Positions 16,508 through 24,052 of a stretch of 64,000 bases of DNA are shown here, piece by piece. The stretch comes from Myxococcales bacterium. GTDB taxonomy: Bacteria; Myxococcota_A; Polyangia; Polyangiales; Polyangiaceae. Where the stretch lies: NCBI GenBank assembly GCA_004193285.1, contig SECP01000038.1, positions 71,740 through 135,739 on the forward strand, read 5' to 3'. How positions within the stretch are numbered: position 1 is the stretch's first letter; each line of letters begins with the position of its first letter. The translations under genes and the position numbers were made by a program. The notes beneath the pieces are model-generated. The model had not been told where the DNA came from. It saw only the letters and a program-made list of their open reading frames with translations, and did not search any database.

Positions 16508-17226
16508 GCCGCGAGCGCTCCGAGCAAAGCGGAGAGCTCGCTATCCGCGTCCGCGGGGTCGGGCAGTGTTTCCGCGATCCGCTGCCGAAGCAGCTCCCGA
16601 AAGCGCAGCCGTGCGCGGTGCACGAAGGCCTTGAGCTGGGGAATGCTCATGCCGTAGCGCTCCGCCAGCTCCGCGTAGGCGGGCGCCGAGCCGAACTGGA
16701 ACAGCTCCTTGATGACCTCGAACGGCCCGCGCCGGGCGCCGCTCGTGTACTCGAGCTCCAGCTCCGCGAGCGCCTCCGCAAAAAGCGAGAGCGCCCAAGC
16801 GCGATCGAACAGCACGTCGGGAGCGGCGTCCGGCGAGACGAGCCACGCCTCGACGTCCGACAGATCCGTGGGTGCAGAGCCGCTCCCCCGCTTCTGCGCG
16901 CGCTCTTCTTGCCGCAAGGTCGAGAGGTAGTGACGAAATGCGGCGCGCAGGTAGGCGCGCAGCCGCCCCTTCCCGGGATCCAGGCGCTGCAGCACGTCCC
17001 CCTCCAGGAGGCGAGTCATGAAGCCTTGCACCGCGTCCTCGGAAGCAGCCGGTGAAAGCCCATTCTTTCTGGCGACCACGTAAAGCGCCTTCCAGCGCGG
17101 CCTCACCAGCGCGTCCAGCGCTTCCGCGCGGCGCCTGGGGTCCAGTCGTGCGGCGAGCACGAGGGTCCAACGCGTCTCGGGGAACAGGCCGGCCGCGGCG
17201 TGCTCGGGGGCGACGGGCGGCTGCAT
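16504..17226 (-). CDS. ECF-type RNA polymerase sigma factor linked to a Ser/Thr kinase
   Basis: 240 residues. Region 2 is recognisable in WKALYVVARKNGLSPAASEDAVQGFMTRLLEGDVL and GRLRAYLRAAFRHYLSTLRQ; region 4 in YAELAERYGMSIPQLKAFVHRARLRFRELLR. The spacing between the two regions is larger than in classical ECF factors and the N-terminus (FPETRWTLVLAA) matches the group often encoded beside Ser/Thr kinases. No anti-sigma factor is encoded nearby. The stop overlaps the kinase start by 4 bases, so regulation by phosphorylation is the likely mode. Confidence 0.88.
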   Translation of the reverse strand: MQPPVAPEHAAAGLFPETRWTLVLAARLDPRRRAEALDALVRPRWKALYVVARKNGLSPAASEDAVQGFMTRLLEGDVLQRLDPGKGRLRAYLRAAFRHYLSTLRQEERAQKRGSGSAPTDLSDVEAWLVSPDAAPDVLFDRAWALSLFAEALAELELEYTSGARRGPFEVIKELFQFGSAPAYAELAERYGMSIPQLKAFVHRARLRFRELLRQRIAETLPDPADADSELSALLGALAA

Positions 17227-17267
17227 GCGGCGGAGTATTCCAGATCCTCCGCCCTCAGGGCACTAGG

Positions 17268-17885
17268 TCAAAAGCTGGGAGGAATCCTTCCGTCCAGGCA
17301 CGTGATCGTGTTGGGCGCGTCTGGAGTGGAAGCGTGCGCACGCTCCGGCGCTTCGGCGGTGCCGCTGGAGAGGCCCTCCGTCGCCGACCAGTCCGGCGTC
17401 TGGCCCGGCTTCAAGCAATGCAGCCCACTCTGAAAGAAGCCGATCACGAACGTGTGGCCGGCGACGCGCGCCCCGGTTGCGTCCCCGAGCGCCTGGGCGA
17501 AGTCCTGACCTGCGCGCGCCCCGAGCGTCTCGCAAGTGCGGAACCAGAGCAGCGCGTCCGGCGTGAGGCGCTGCCGAAAAGCGCGGAACAAGTCATGGTA
17601 GCGATGGCCGGGCTCGAGGACGCGGCGATCGAGGGCGTCCCGATCGACGAAGATTTTGCCCCACTTGCCGTGACCCCAAAACTGAAGCTCCCGGATCGGG
17701 CGGCTGGGCTCGTACGTCGTCAAAAAGCGCAGCGCGCCGCCGAAATCACGAGCGCCATAGGCGCCGTCGGTCCGGCCCAGCGCGCCGTACAGGTAAGTGC
17801 CGTACTGCCAGCTGTAGCCGAGCGCACGCGGCGCGCGAAGGCGCTGGGTCCGGTCGTAAACGATGAGCCGCAGGCCTTGTTCCAT
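17268..17885 (-). CDS. Conserved hypothetical protein with His/Cys (caspase-like?) motifs
   Basis: 205 residues, no signal peptide. The central block reads IRELQFWGHGKWGKIFVDRD, then DALLWFRTCETLGARAGQDFAQALGDATGARVAGHTFVIGF. A GHG motif followed about 40-45 residues later by a buried WFRTCE is reminiscent of the His-Cys arrangement of caspase-like and DUF4347-like domains, but this is a pattern guess without a search. The gene starts 9 bases after the thioredoxin-like lipoprotein gene, so the two are probably cotranscribed and functionally linked. Confidence 0.65.
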   Translation of the reverse strand: MEQGLRLIVYDRTQRLRAPRALGYSWQYGTYLYGALGRTDGAYGARDFGGALRFLTTYEPSRPIRELQFWGHGKWGKIFVDRDALDRRVLEPGHRYHDLFRAFRQRLTPDALLWFRTCETLGARAGQDFAQALGDATGARVAGHTFVIGFFQSGLHCLKPGQTPDWSATEGLSSGTAEAPERAHASTPDAPNTITCLDGRIPPSF

Positions 17886-17894
17886 GTGCGACGC

Positions 17895-18437
17895 TCAGTC
17901 GACGGGCTTGCCGTCCAGCAACGCAAGCAAGCGGGGCACCAAGTTCTCGCGCACCGCGCTGTCTCCCTTGACGGAGCCCTCGATGGCGCGGCCGCTGGCG
18001 TGACCGCTCTGGTCCGGCACGGAGAAGAGAGGAATGTACTTGGAAGCGTAGCCGGCGGCGCGCAGCTCCTCGCGATCGCGGTCCGCGTCGAATTCGACGA
18101 ACTTCGTGCCAGCGAGCGACTCGTCCAGCTGACCCGACGCCAGCGCCTTGTGAAAGCGTTTGCACGGCTCGCACCACGTCGCCCCGACGTACACGAGCAC
18201 GCGCTGGCCGCTCGCGTCCGCCTCTTCGACGTGCTGCTGCACGAACTGCTCGAGCGGCGCCTGCGAGCCGCCGCGCGGCGCGAGCTCCGGCTTCGCGCGG
18301 CTGCGGGCTCCTGCGAGCGCCGCACCGGCCGCGGCCGATTTTTTGACCGACTTGTGGGCGCCACTGCGACCTTGGCATGCGCCAAGGGACAAGCTCAGGA
18401 AGGCGAGGAGGAGCGCGCGGGCACCGAAACGAGGCAT
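17895..18437 (-). CDS. Thioredoxin-fold lipoprotein
   Basis: About 180 residues from ATG 18437 (MPRFGARALLLAFLSLSLGAC). The lipobox LGAC places the protein in an outer or periplasmic membrane leaflet. A charged linker (about 22-60) leads to a thioredoxin fold with the redox motif WCEPCK preceded by VLVYVGAT, and the cis-Pro candidate in YIPLFSVPD. It could reduce or form disulfides in the many Cys-rich secreted proteins of this region, which is inference. The gene for a His/Cys-motif protein follows 9 bases later. Confidence 0.86.
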   Translation of the reverse strand: MPRFGARALLLAFLSLSLGACQGRSGAHKSVKKSAAAGAALAGARSRAKPELAPRGGSQAPLEQFVQQHVEEADASGQRVLVYVGATWCEPCKRFHKALASGQLDESLAGTKFVEFDADRDREELRAAGYASKYIPLFSVPDQSGHASGRAIEGSVKGDSAVRENLVPRLLALLDGKPVD

Positions 18438-18523
18438 CGGTTTGCATGCTAGCACCGCCCTGCCAACCTTCCGCCCCATCGCGCGCTTTCGAGGCTGGTC
18501 TGCGGCTTGCACTGCCGGAAGCC

Positions 18524-19627
18524 ATGAAGCGTTGCCTCGGCAAGCGTGCGCTCTGGTTCGGTGCGCTCTCGATGATGGCGGCAAGCTACGCGGCTTGTGC
18601 CTGGCTGTGGGCGGCGCCGTATCGAGCGCCGAAGGCCAATGTCGTCACTGCGCAGCGCGCGACATGGGCGGCGGCGCCCAATCCCTCCCCGGTGCCGAGC
18701 GTTTCGCGAGCGCTCGAGCCGCCAGCGGCGTCGGCTTCGCCCGCGATCCAGGCGCTGCCTGCGCGTACTCCCGCGCTCACGAATACTCGCAATTTTCTGG
18801 TGATCGGGCTCGACCGCCGGCCAGACGGAACGGGGCCGGCCCTCGCCGACAGCCTGGTCTTGGTGGTGCTCGACGAGAGCAGCAAGCACGTCGGCCTCGT
18901 GAGCATCCCGCGCGACTTGTACGTCGAGATCCCCGAAAGCGGCACGGATCGAATCAACACGGTTTACCAAGTGGCCAAGCGGACGCGCCGTGAGCCACTC
19001 GAGCTGCTCCGCCGTGTCGTAGAAGACACGCTGAGGTTGCCGATCGAACACGCCCTCGCGCTTGATTTGGGCGTCTTCGAGCGCGCGGTGGACGCGGTCG
19101 GCGGAGTGGACGTGCAAGTGCCTTGTGCGATTCGCGACAACTTCGTGGACGCGCGGGTCGAAGGCGGGCGGCGCCTGCTCGATTTGGACGAAGGGCAGCG
19201 GCATCTGGACGGCGTGACCGCCGCCATGTACGCGCGTTCGCGTCATGGTCGCTCCGACTTCCACCGTGCGCGCCGGCAGCAGGCTATCCTGCTCGGGGTG
19301 CAGCGCGCGCTGTCCGGGCTCGGAGTGCTGAAGTTGCCCGAGCTGTGGAGCGCGTTCGAGAGCTCGGTAGAGACCGACATGCGCCGCATCGATCTGCTAT
19401 CGCTCGCCCGTCGGGGCAACGACACCGACCCGGCCCACCTGCACGGCTTGATCATTGGCCACGATCACGTGGAAGGTTTCCGCACCCCAGAAGGTAAGGC
19501 CGTGCTCCTCCCTAAATACGACAAGATCGACGCTTCGCTCGCCAAGCTCTTTTCGGCGCCTAGCCCCGGTGTGCGTCCCGAGCACGCCGGCTGCGAGCCG
19601 AAGAACGCCGCGCTCGGCCCTTCTTGA
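18524..19627 (+). CDS. LytR-CpsA-Psr (LCP) family phosphotransferase-like protein
   Basis: About 367 residues from ATG 18524. A single membrane anchor (LWFGALSMMAASYAACAWLW) and Pro/Ala linker precede the LCP domain. Signatures: NFLVIGLDRRPDG, LADSLVLVVLDESSKHVGLVSIPRDLYVEIP (with R and D of the pyrophosphate site), RINTVY, and ARSRHGRSDFHRARRQQ. LCP proteins attach polyprenyl-linked glycans to the cell wall in Gram-positives; in Gram-negatives their acceptor is less clear. The stop codon TGA abuts the convergent ChaN stop to make TGATCA with no base between. Confidence 0.9.
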   Translation: MKRCLGKRALWFGALSMMAASYAACAWLWAAPYRAPKANVVTAQRATWAAAPNPSPVPSVSRALEPPAASASPAIQALPARTPALTNTRNFLVIGLDRRPDGTGPALADSLVLVVLDESSKHVGLVSIPRDLYVEIPESGTDRINTVYQVAKRTRREPLELLRRVVEDTLRLPIEHALALDLGVFERAVDAVGGVDVQVPCAIRDNFVDARVEGGRRLLDLDEGQRHLDGVTAAMYARSRHGRSDFHRARRQQAILLGVQRALSGLGVLKLPELWSAFESSVETDMRRIDLLSLARRGNDTDPAHLHGLIIGHDHVEGFRTPEGKAVLLPKYDKIDASLAKLFSAPSPGVRPEHAGCEPKNAALGPS

Positions 19628-20617
19628 TCACTTTTTCGGAGCGAACGCCGCGCACGGGTCTTCATCGCTCGCGCGCGGCGTGAACCAGACGAAGTCGAAG
19701 GGGCCCTCATCGGCCAGGTAATCGCCGGGCTCGTCGTGCCCGCTTTGCACCTCGCGGAAGGCAAGGCTCACGACGCTGCTCTCCGGCGCGGCGAGCTCGA
19801 GATAGTAGGGCACGCCGCGGTCGAGCCGCGCGTGACCCGCGCCAGCGATCAGCACCGCGCCCTCCTTCGCGCCCACGCGGACCAGAACTTGGGCGAGCTG
19901 GGCGTCACGCGCGTGCTGTGCCAGCGCCATGGGGGCCAAGTACTGATCCGGCAGGTGCCCACAGTGCGACGCACGCAGCTCCGCGAGCAAAGACTGCTGG
20001 AGCTCTTCAGGAAACGCGCGATCGAGCCGCAGCTCCGCTACTCGCTCGGCCGAAAGCGCAGAAATGCCCTGCTTTACCAACGCTTTCGCGTCCGCCTGCG
20101 ACACGTTGCCGGCCGCGATGGGCAGCTTGCCCGCGAACGCGGCTTCCAGCACCGGTTGGTATTCGCGTAGCGGCGGCCAGCTCGTCTTCTCCCAGCCCAC
20201 CGCGGAACCAAACCCCGCGACGTTGGCCGTAGGCTCCTGCAAGTAGGCGTCGACGATCGGCTGCTGCTCGACCTCGAGCATCTCCAACACGACCGCGGGC
20301 TTGCGACCGGCTTTGACGAGCTCCGAGATGACCGCGCCCTGCAAGCGGTGGTGATCCGGGTTGTCGTGGCGCTCGCCGAGCAGGACCAGCCGAGCCGCCG
20401 CGAGCTGCGGCACCACGAGGCTCGGCGCGACGAAGGCTCGAGCTTTGGTACCCCACACCTTGCCCACCAGGGGGTGATCGCGGTCGAGCGAGGTGAGCCA
20501 CTCGCTGCGCTGGGGAGGAGGAGGTACGGGCGCGCTCGGCGGCGTAGCGCTGGGAGTGGGAGCAGCCGCTGAGCAGCCGAGGACGGACGCGGCCAGCAGG
20601 GCAAGGATGCGGCGCAT
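19628..20617 (-). CDS. ChaN/DUF399-family lipoprotein (haem-binding-uptake type)
   Basis: 329 residues with signal peptide and lipobox (ASVLGC, C15) and a Pro-rich linker. The family hallmark LVLLGERHDNPDHHRLQ is followed by PAVVLEMLEVEQQP, LPIAAGNVSQADAK, and a late VLIAGAGHARLDRGVPYYL. ChaN of Campylobacter is a haem-binding, iron-regulated lipoprotein; ligand binding here is inferred from family. The diguanylate-cyclase gene ends 24 bases upstream on the same strand, so they may be cotranscribed. Confidence 0.85.
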   Translation of the reverse strand: MRRILALLAASVLGCSAAAPTPSATPPSAPVPPPPQRSEWLTSLDRDHPLVGKVWGTKARAFVAPSLVVPQLAAARLVLLGERHDNPDHHRLQGAVISELVKAGRKPAVVLEMLEVEQQPIVDAYLQEPTANVAGFGSAVGWEKTSWPPLREYQPVLEAAFAGKLPIAAGNVSQADAKALVKQGISALSAERVAELRLDRAFPEELQQSLLAELRASHCGHLPDQYLAPMALAQHARDAQLAQVLVRVGAKEGAVLIAGAGHARLDRGVPYYLELAAPESSVVSLAFREVQSGHDEPGDYLADEGPFDFVWFTPRASDEDPCAAFAPKK

Positions 20618-20641
20618 GGGCGCGCGAATATAGACCGCTTT

Positions 20642-21568
20642 TCAGCTACAGACGCGGTTACGACCGCCGGATTTGGCGGCGTACAGCTTCTCGTCGCAGC
20701 GACCGAAGAATGCGGCCGGGTCCGCGTCTTGCGGGCCGTATTGGGCGCAGCCGATGCTGACCGTCACTCGAACGGAGGCGTCCCCCACCTCCACCGCTTC
20801 GGCCGCGATCGCGGCGCGCAGCTCCTCCGCCAACGCGACTGCGCCCGCCAAGTCCGTCTCCGGCATCAGGACGGCCAGCTCCTCGCCCCCGATGCGAGCC
20901 GGTATGTCCTGCTCGCGGACGCGCGCGAGCAGGAGCGCGCCGAGCTTCATCAACACCGCGTCACCCGCCGGGTGCCCGTGCGCGTCGTTGACGCGCTTGA
21001 AAAAGTCGATGTCCAGCAGCATCAAGCTCAGATCGCGACCATGGCGCCGGACCCGGCCGCACTCTGCCGCGAGCTCTTTGTCCAGCTCGCGACGGTTCTT
21101 GAGCTGGGTCAAGTTGTCGGTGATGGCGAGCTGGTACACCTCTTCGTACATCGCGCTCTCGAGGTCCGCACCGCTCAGGTACTTCACGATCACCGAGCCG
21201 AGCTTGATCGTGTCGCCGTTGCTCAGCCGCGTGACGCCCGCGAGCGGTTTGCCGTTGTGGAGCGTGCCGTTGCGCGAGCCCACGTCCATGACCACCCAGC
21301 CGCCAGCGCCGACGCTCGGCTGCACGCGCGCGTGCCGACGCGACACGCCTTCTTCCAGCAGGACGAGATCGTTGTCCGGATCGCGGCCGACTCGCACCGC
21401 CACGCTCGTCAGCTCGACCCGCTTGCCCTGCTGGGTCTTGTCTTTGTGATAGATGACGATGAGGCAGTCGCGCTGCAGACCGACGGCGACCGGCTTGTCG
21501 ACGTCAGTGACGGCGGTGTCGTCCTCGTACGTCGCCACGAGCGGAATCGTACCACTATCGCGCGGCAA
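20642..21568 (-). CDS. FHA-GGDEF diguanylate cyclase
   Basis: 308 residues, soluble. Residues about 45-130 form an FHA phosphothreonine-binding domain (VRVGRDPDNDLVLLEEGVSRRHARV, VMDVGSRNGTLHNG). The GGDEF domain (about 145-308) is complete: LTQLKNRRELD, LDIDFFKRVNDAHGHPAGD, active site GGEEL, and an I-site RxxD (REQD) five residues before it, so product inhibition is expected. The FHA domain suggests that c-di-GMP synthesis is gated by a Ser/Thr kinase substrate, fitting the kinases in this window. Confidence 0.93.
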   Translation of the reverse strand: MPRDSGTIPLVATYEDDTAVTDVDKPVAVGLQRDCLIVIYHKDKTQQGKRVELTSVAVRVGRDPDNDLVLLEEGVSRRHARVQPSVGAGGWVVMDVGSRNGTLHNGKPLAGVTRLSNGDTIKLGSVIVKYLSGADLESAMYEEVYQLAITDNLTQLKNRRELDKELAAECGRVRRHGRDLSLMLLDIDFFKRVNDAHGHPAGDAVLMKLGALLLARVREQDIPARIGGEELAVLMPETDLAGAVALAEELRAAIAAEAVEVGDASVRVTVSIGCAQYGPQDADPAAFFGRCDEKLYAAKSGGRNRVCS

Positions 21569-21670
21569 GCTGCCTCGGCCGCGCGCAGCTTTTCGTCACA
21601 CACACGCTCCCACCCGCTCGCCGCTTGCCGCTCGACGCACCGCAGCGGCGGATCTAAGACGCGAGCGACC

Positions 21671-22348
21671 ATGCTCAAGCTCCAAGGATTACTTTCTATT
21701 TCGCTGTTGATGGCGTGTTCCCCGGCGACGCCGCCCGCGCAGGAACCGGTAACTCCGGCGCCCACGGCAACGGTGGAGCCGCCGCCCGCCGCCGGCGGAA
21801 CGAGCGGCAGCGCCGGCGGAACGAGCGGCAGCGCCGGCGGCGCGCCGACGGAGAAGATGTGCGGCGGAATCGCGGGCATTCAGTGCCCAGCGAATCAGTT
21901 CTGTTCGTTCGCACCGGAAGCGCACTGCGGCGCAGCGGACATGTCCGGCACCTGCGCGCCGAAGCCCGAGATGTGCACGCAGCAGGTAGACGAGGTGTGC
22001 GGCTGCGACGACAAGACGTACAGCAACGCTTGTATGGCCGCGCAAGCCGGTGTTTCCGTGGTCATGAAGGGCGCCTGCGCGAAGCCGCCGGCCGAGCCCA
22101 CCGCGCCGGAAGGCAAGCTGTGCGGCACGCGCGGGGCACCCATGGAATGCGACCCGGGCCTGTACTGTGCGTTCAAAAAGGACTGCGGCCGGGCGGACTC
22201 CGGCGGCATCTGCACCAAGAAGCCGCAAATGTGCACGAAGATCTACCAGCCGGTGTGCGGCTGCGACGGCAAGACGTACGGCAGCGCCTGCACCGCCGCC
22301 GCCGAAGGCGTGACCGTCGACACGAAGGGCGAGTGCAAGAAGAAGTGA
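21671..22348 (+). CDS. Lipoprotein with two Kazal-like protease-inhibitor domains
   Basis: About 225 residues from ATG 21671; an open frame upstream is antisense of the cyclase gene. Lipobox LMAC (C16), Pro/Thr and Gly/Ser linker. Two repeats of about 80 residues follow. Each begins with a CGG/CGTRG...CxxGxYC-like Cys block and ends in a Kazal-type core: CTQQVDEVCGCDDKTYSNAC and CTKIYQPVCGCDGKTYGSAC, with GVxVxxKGxC after each. Kazal domains inhibit serine proteases; a surface inhibitor protecting against prey or self proteases is plausible but inferred. The two domains are clearly an internal duplication. Confidence 0.87.
   Translation: MLKLQGLLSISLLMACSPATPPAQEPVTPAPTATVEPPPAAGGTSGSAGGTSGSAGGAPTEKMCGGIAGIQCPANQFCSFAPEAHCGAADMSGTCAPKPEMCTQQVDEVCGCDDKTYSNACMAAQAGVSVVMKGACAKPPAEPTAPEGKLCGTRGAPMECDPGLYCAFKKDCGRADSGGICTKKPQMCTKIYQPVCGCDGKTYGSACTAAAEGVTVDTKGECKKK
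21791..21832 (+). repeat. Perfect 21-bp tandem duplication in the linker of the Kazal lipoprotein
   Basis: The unit GCCGGCGGAACGAGCGGCAGC occurs twice in tandem (21791-21811 and 21812-21832) without mismatch, encoding AGGTSGS twice, and a third copy begins. The identity points to recent slippage. Confidence 0.85.
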
Positions 22349-22360
22349 AGTAGCGCTCGG

Positions 22361-22849
22361 CTAAACCCGCACGATCTCGACGTCCTCGGCGTGGCTCGCC
22401 CAGGCTTCGAGGTCGCGCCGGTCGGAGGTGAGAGTGGATTCAGCCTGCGTTGCCCCTTGCTGCATCAGGCCCGCGATCGCACCGTATGCTTCTGCCCAGG
22501 CGGCTTGGAGCTCGGGGCTCCACGCGGGGCCCGCCGCCTCCGCGAGGGTGAGCAGGAGCGCGTCGCCCACCCAGCCGTACATTTCTGCGCTGACGCCGTA
22601 GTTCAGGTGCTTGGCGCCGAGGGCGTGGAGCGCGCTCGTGAGCCACGGCGCGTCTTCTAGGTGATCTAGCACCGCGACCAGCGCCTCCGTGAGCATGCCT
22701 TCTTGCCGCTCGCGGCGATGCAGCGGAAACATTGCCTGCGTCTGCGGGTAACGTTCGAACAAGATTTCGTAGAAGCGATGGGTCAGACGCGGAGAACGCT
22801 CCACCACCAAGTCGAAGCTCTCGCGCAGCAGCGTCACGTCGAGTGCCAT
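22361..22849 (-). CDS. Single-domain bacterial globin
   Basis: 162 residues with the classic globin pattern: LLRESFDLVVERSPRLTHRFYEILFERYP (helices A-B with Phe/Tyr), MFP at the CD corner, and the proximal-His segment ALGAKHLNYGV (F8 His), followed by VGDALLLTLAEAAG (helices G-H). No reductase domain follows, so it is like the haem domain of flavohaemoglobin or Vitreoscilla haemoglobin. Probable roles are oxygen or NO handling. The C-terminal 25 residues are an acidic extension. Confidence 0.88.
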   Translation of the reverse strand: MALDVTLLRESFDLVVERSPRLTHRFYEILFERYPQTQAMFPLHRRERQEGMLTEALVAVLDHLEDAPWLTSALHALGAKHLNYGVSAEMYGWVGDALLLTLAEAAGPAWSPELQAAWAEAYGAIAGLMQQGATQAESTLTSDRRDLEAWASHAEDVEIVRV

Positions 22850-22909
22850 GGTTACCTCCAGCCGGCACTCTTCACCCTCGTGGGTTGACGCGGGGTTTCC
22901 GAGGCGTGG

Positions 22910-24052
22910 CTACGCGTCGATGTCCCGTAGCAGGGACTCCACCCGCAGCATGGCGTTCAGGTTGCCGGTGCGGTGCGCGTGATCCATGGCCGCGAAGAGG
23001 TGTGTTTGCTCGGGTTCGAGACGCCCCGGCTCCCGCTCCAGCAGAGAGACGTAGTGCTCGTAGAAACGCGCCGCATCGAAGCTTTTACGGCGGCGGACCG
23101 CGTGCCGCACGACCGCGTGCAGCGCGAAACGCCCCTTGACCGGCTCTTGCACGAGGTGCCAGCGCTCGAGCGGCTCGAGCGCACGCTGTGAGTTTTTGGC
23201 CACGCGCGCGAGCTGAGCCAGCGACTCGGCGTCCACGTGGTCACCTTCGCAATGGGCGAGCACGGTGAGCATGCGGCGCGATTCGACCGACAAGCGTTGC
23301 CAGGCCCATTCGACGAGCAGCGCGACCTCCGGCAAGTCGTCCTCGTGCTCGACCGCGACCACGCGCGACACGCCGTTGTCTTCCAGAAAGCTTTGGAGCG
23401 CTTTCACGCCGGCCCCGCGCGAGCCGACGATGCTGTCGGCAATGTCGAGCGCGAGAGGGCTGAAGCGCAAGGTGCGAGTGAGCGCCTTGACGCGCGGGAA
23501 CGCGCTCTGCCCGAGGGTGGCGAGCGGCGCCGTCACCGGATAGATGAGCACGCCCGCCAGCAAGCAACGGCGCGCCGTGATGACGAACGTGACTGGCGAG
23601 CCGCGAAACGCGTCCAAGAGGCGCGCGGTGGCGCGGTCGTCTTCGTGGTTGTCCAGCACGACCAGCCGAGGGCCGGTGCGAGCAAAGAACCGACGCAAGT
23701 GCTCTGCGCGCTCACTCGAGGAGGCTCCACGGCTCACGCCGAACCGCAGGGCGAGCATTTCCGTGAGCGTCGCGAAATCCCAGGCCCCCACTCGAAACCA
23801 CTCGATCCGGCCTTCGAAGAAGCGGCTCAGGCGATGCCCGAGGGCCGCCGCGAGCATGCTCTTGCCCGAGCCGCCGGAGCCGACGAGCGCGAGCCGCGCG
23901 GGCGCGTGAGCGGTGATGCTGCGGCCGAGCGTCGAAAGCTCGGACGAACGACCCTTCAAACCACGAGGAACCGGCGGAAACAGACGAGAAGAGTTGCGCC
24001 GTGGCCCATAAACGTCAAGGCTTTCGGCCCCTTTCAATCGAGTTACGAGCAA
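22910..24052 (-). CDS. NB-ARC/STAND-like P-loop ATPase without effector domain
   Basis: Up to 380 residues. A P-loop GSGGSGKS (58-65), Walker B-like RLVVLDNHED, FVITARR (sensor-1 position), and RFSPLALDIADS (the GxPLA-type motif) mark an AP-ATPase/NB-ARC core, followed by a winged-helix region (LLVEWAWQRLSVESRRMLTVLAHCEG). There is no N-terminal effector and no C-terminal TPR/WD array, so it is either a minimal STAND protein or a fragment of a larger one. Its frame opens at TTG 24052 or TTG 24037, directly against the glyS start; there is no ATG in this frame near the N-terminus. The start is therefore uncertain. Confidence 0.75.
   Translation of the reverse strand: MLVTRLKGAESLDVYGPRRNSSRLFPPVPRGLKGRSSELSTLGRSITAHAPARLALVGSGGSGKSMLAAALGHRLSRFFEGRIEWFRVGAWDFATLTEMLALRFGVSRGASSSERAEHLRRFFARTGPRLVVLDNHEDDRATARLLDAFRGSPVTFVITARRCLLAGVLIYPVTAPLATLGQSAFPRVKALTRTLRFSPLALDIADSIVGSRGAGVKALQSFLEDNGVSRVVAVEHEDDLPEVALLVEWAWQRLSVESRRMLTVLAHCEGDHVDAESLAQLARVAKNSQRALEPLERWHLVQEPVKGRFALHAVVRHAVRRRKSFDAARFYEHYVSLLEREPGRLEPEQTHLFAAMDHAHRTGNLNAMLRVESLLRDIDA

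Noticed and set aside
17895..18584. Longer version of the thioredoxin-like protein
   Set aside because: The extra N-terminal 49 residues overlap the divergent LCP gene start and hide the lipoprotein signal; ATG 18437 gives a clean signal peptide.
20729..21670. Upstream extension of the Kazal lipoprotein frame
   Set aside because: It is antisense of the FHA-GGDEF gene; the lipoprotein signal starts at ATG 21671.
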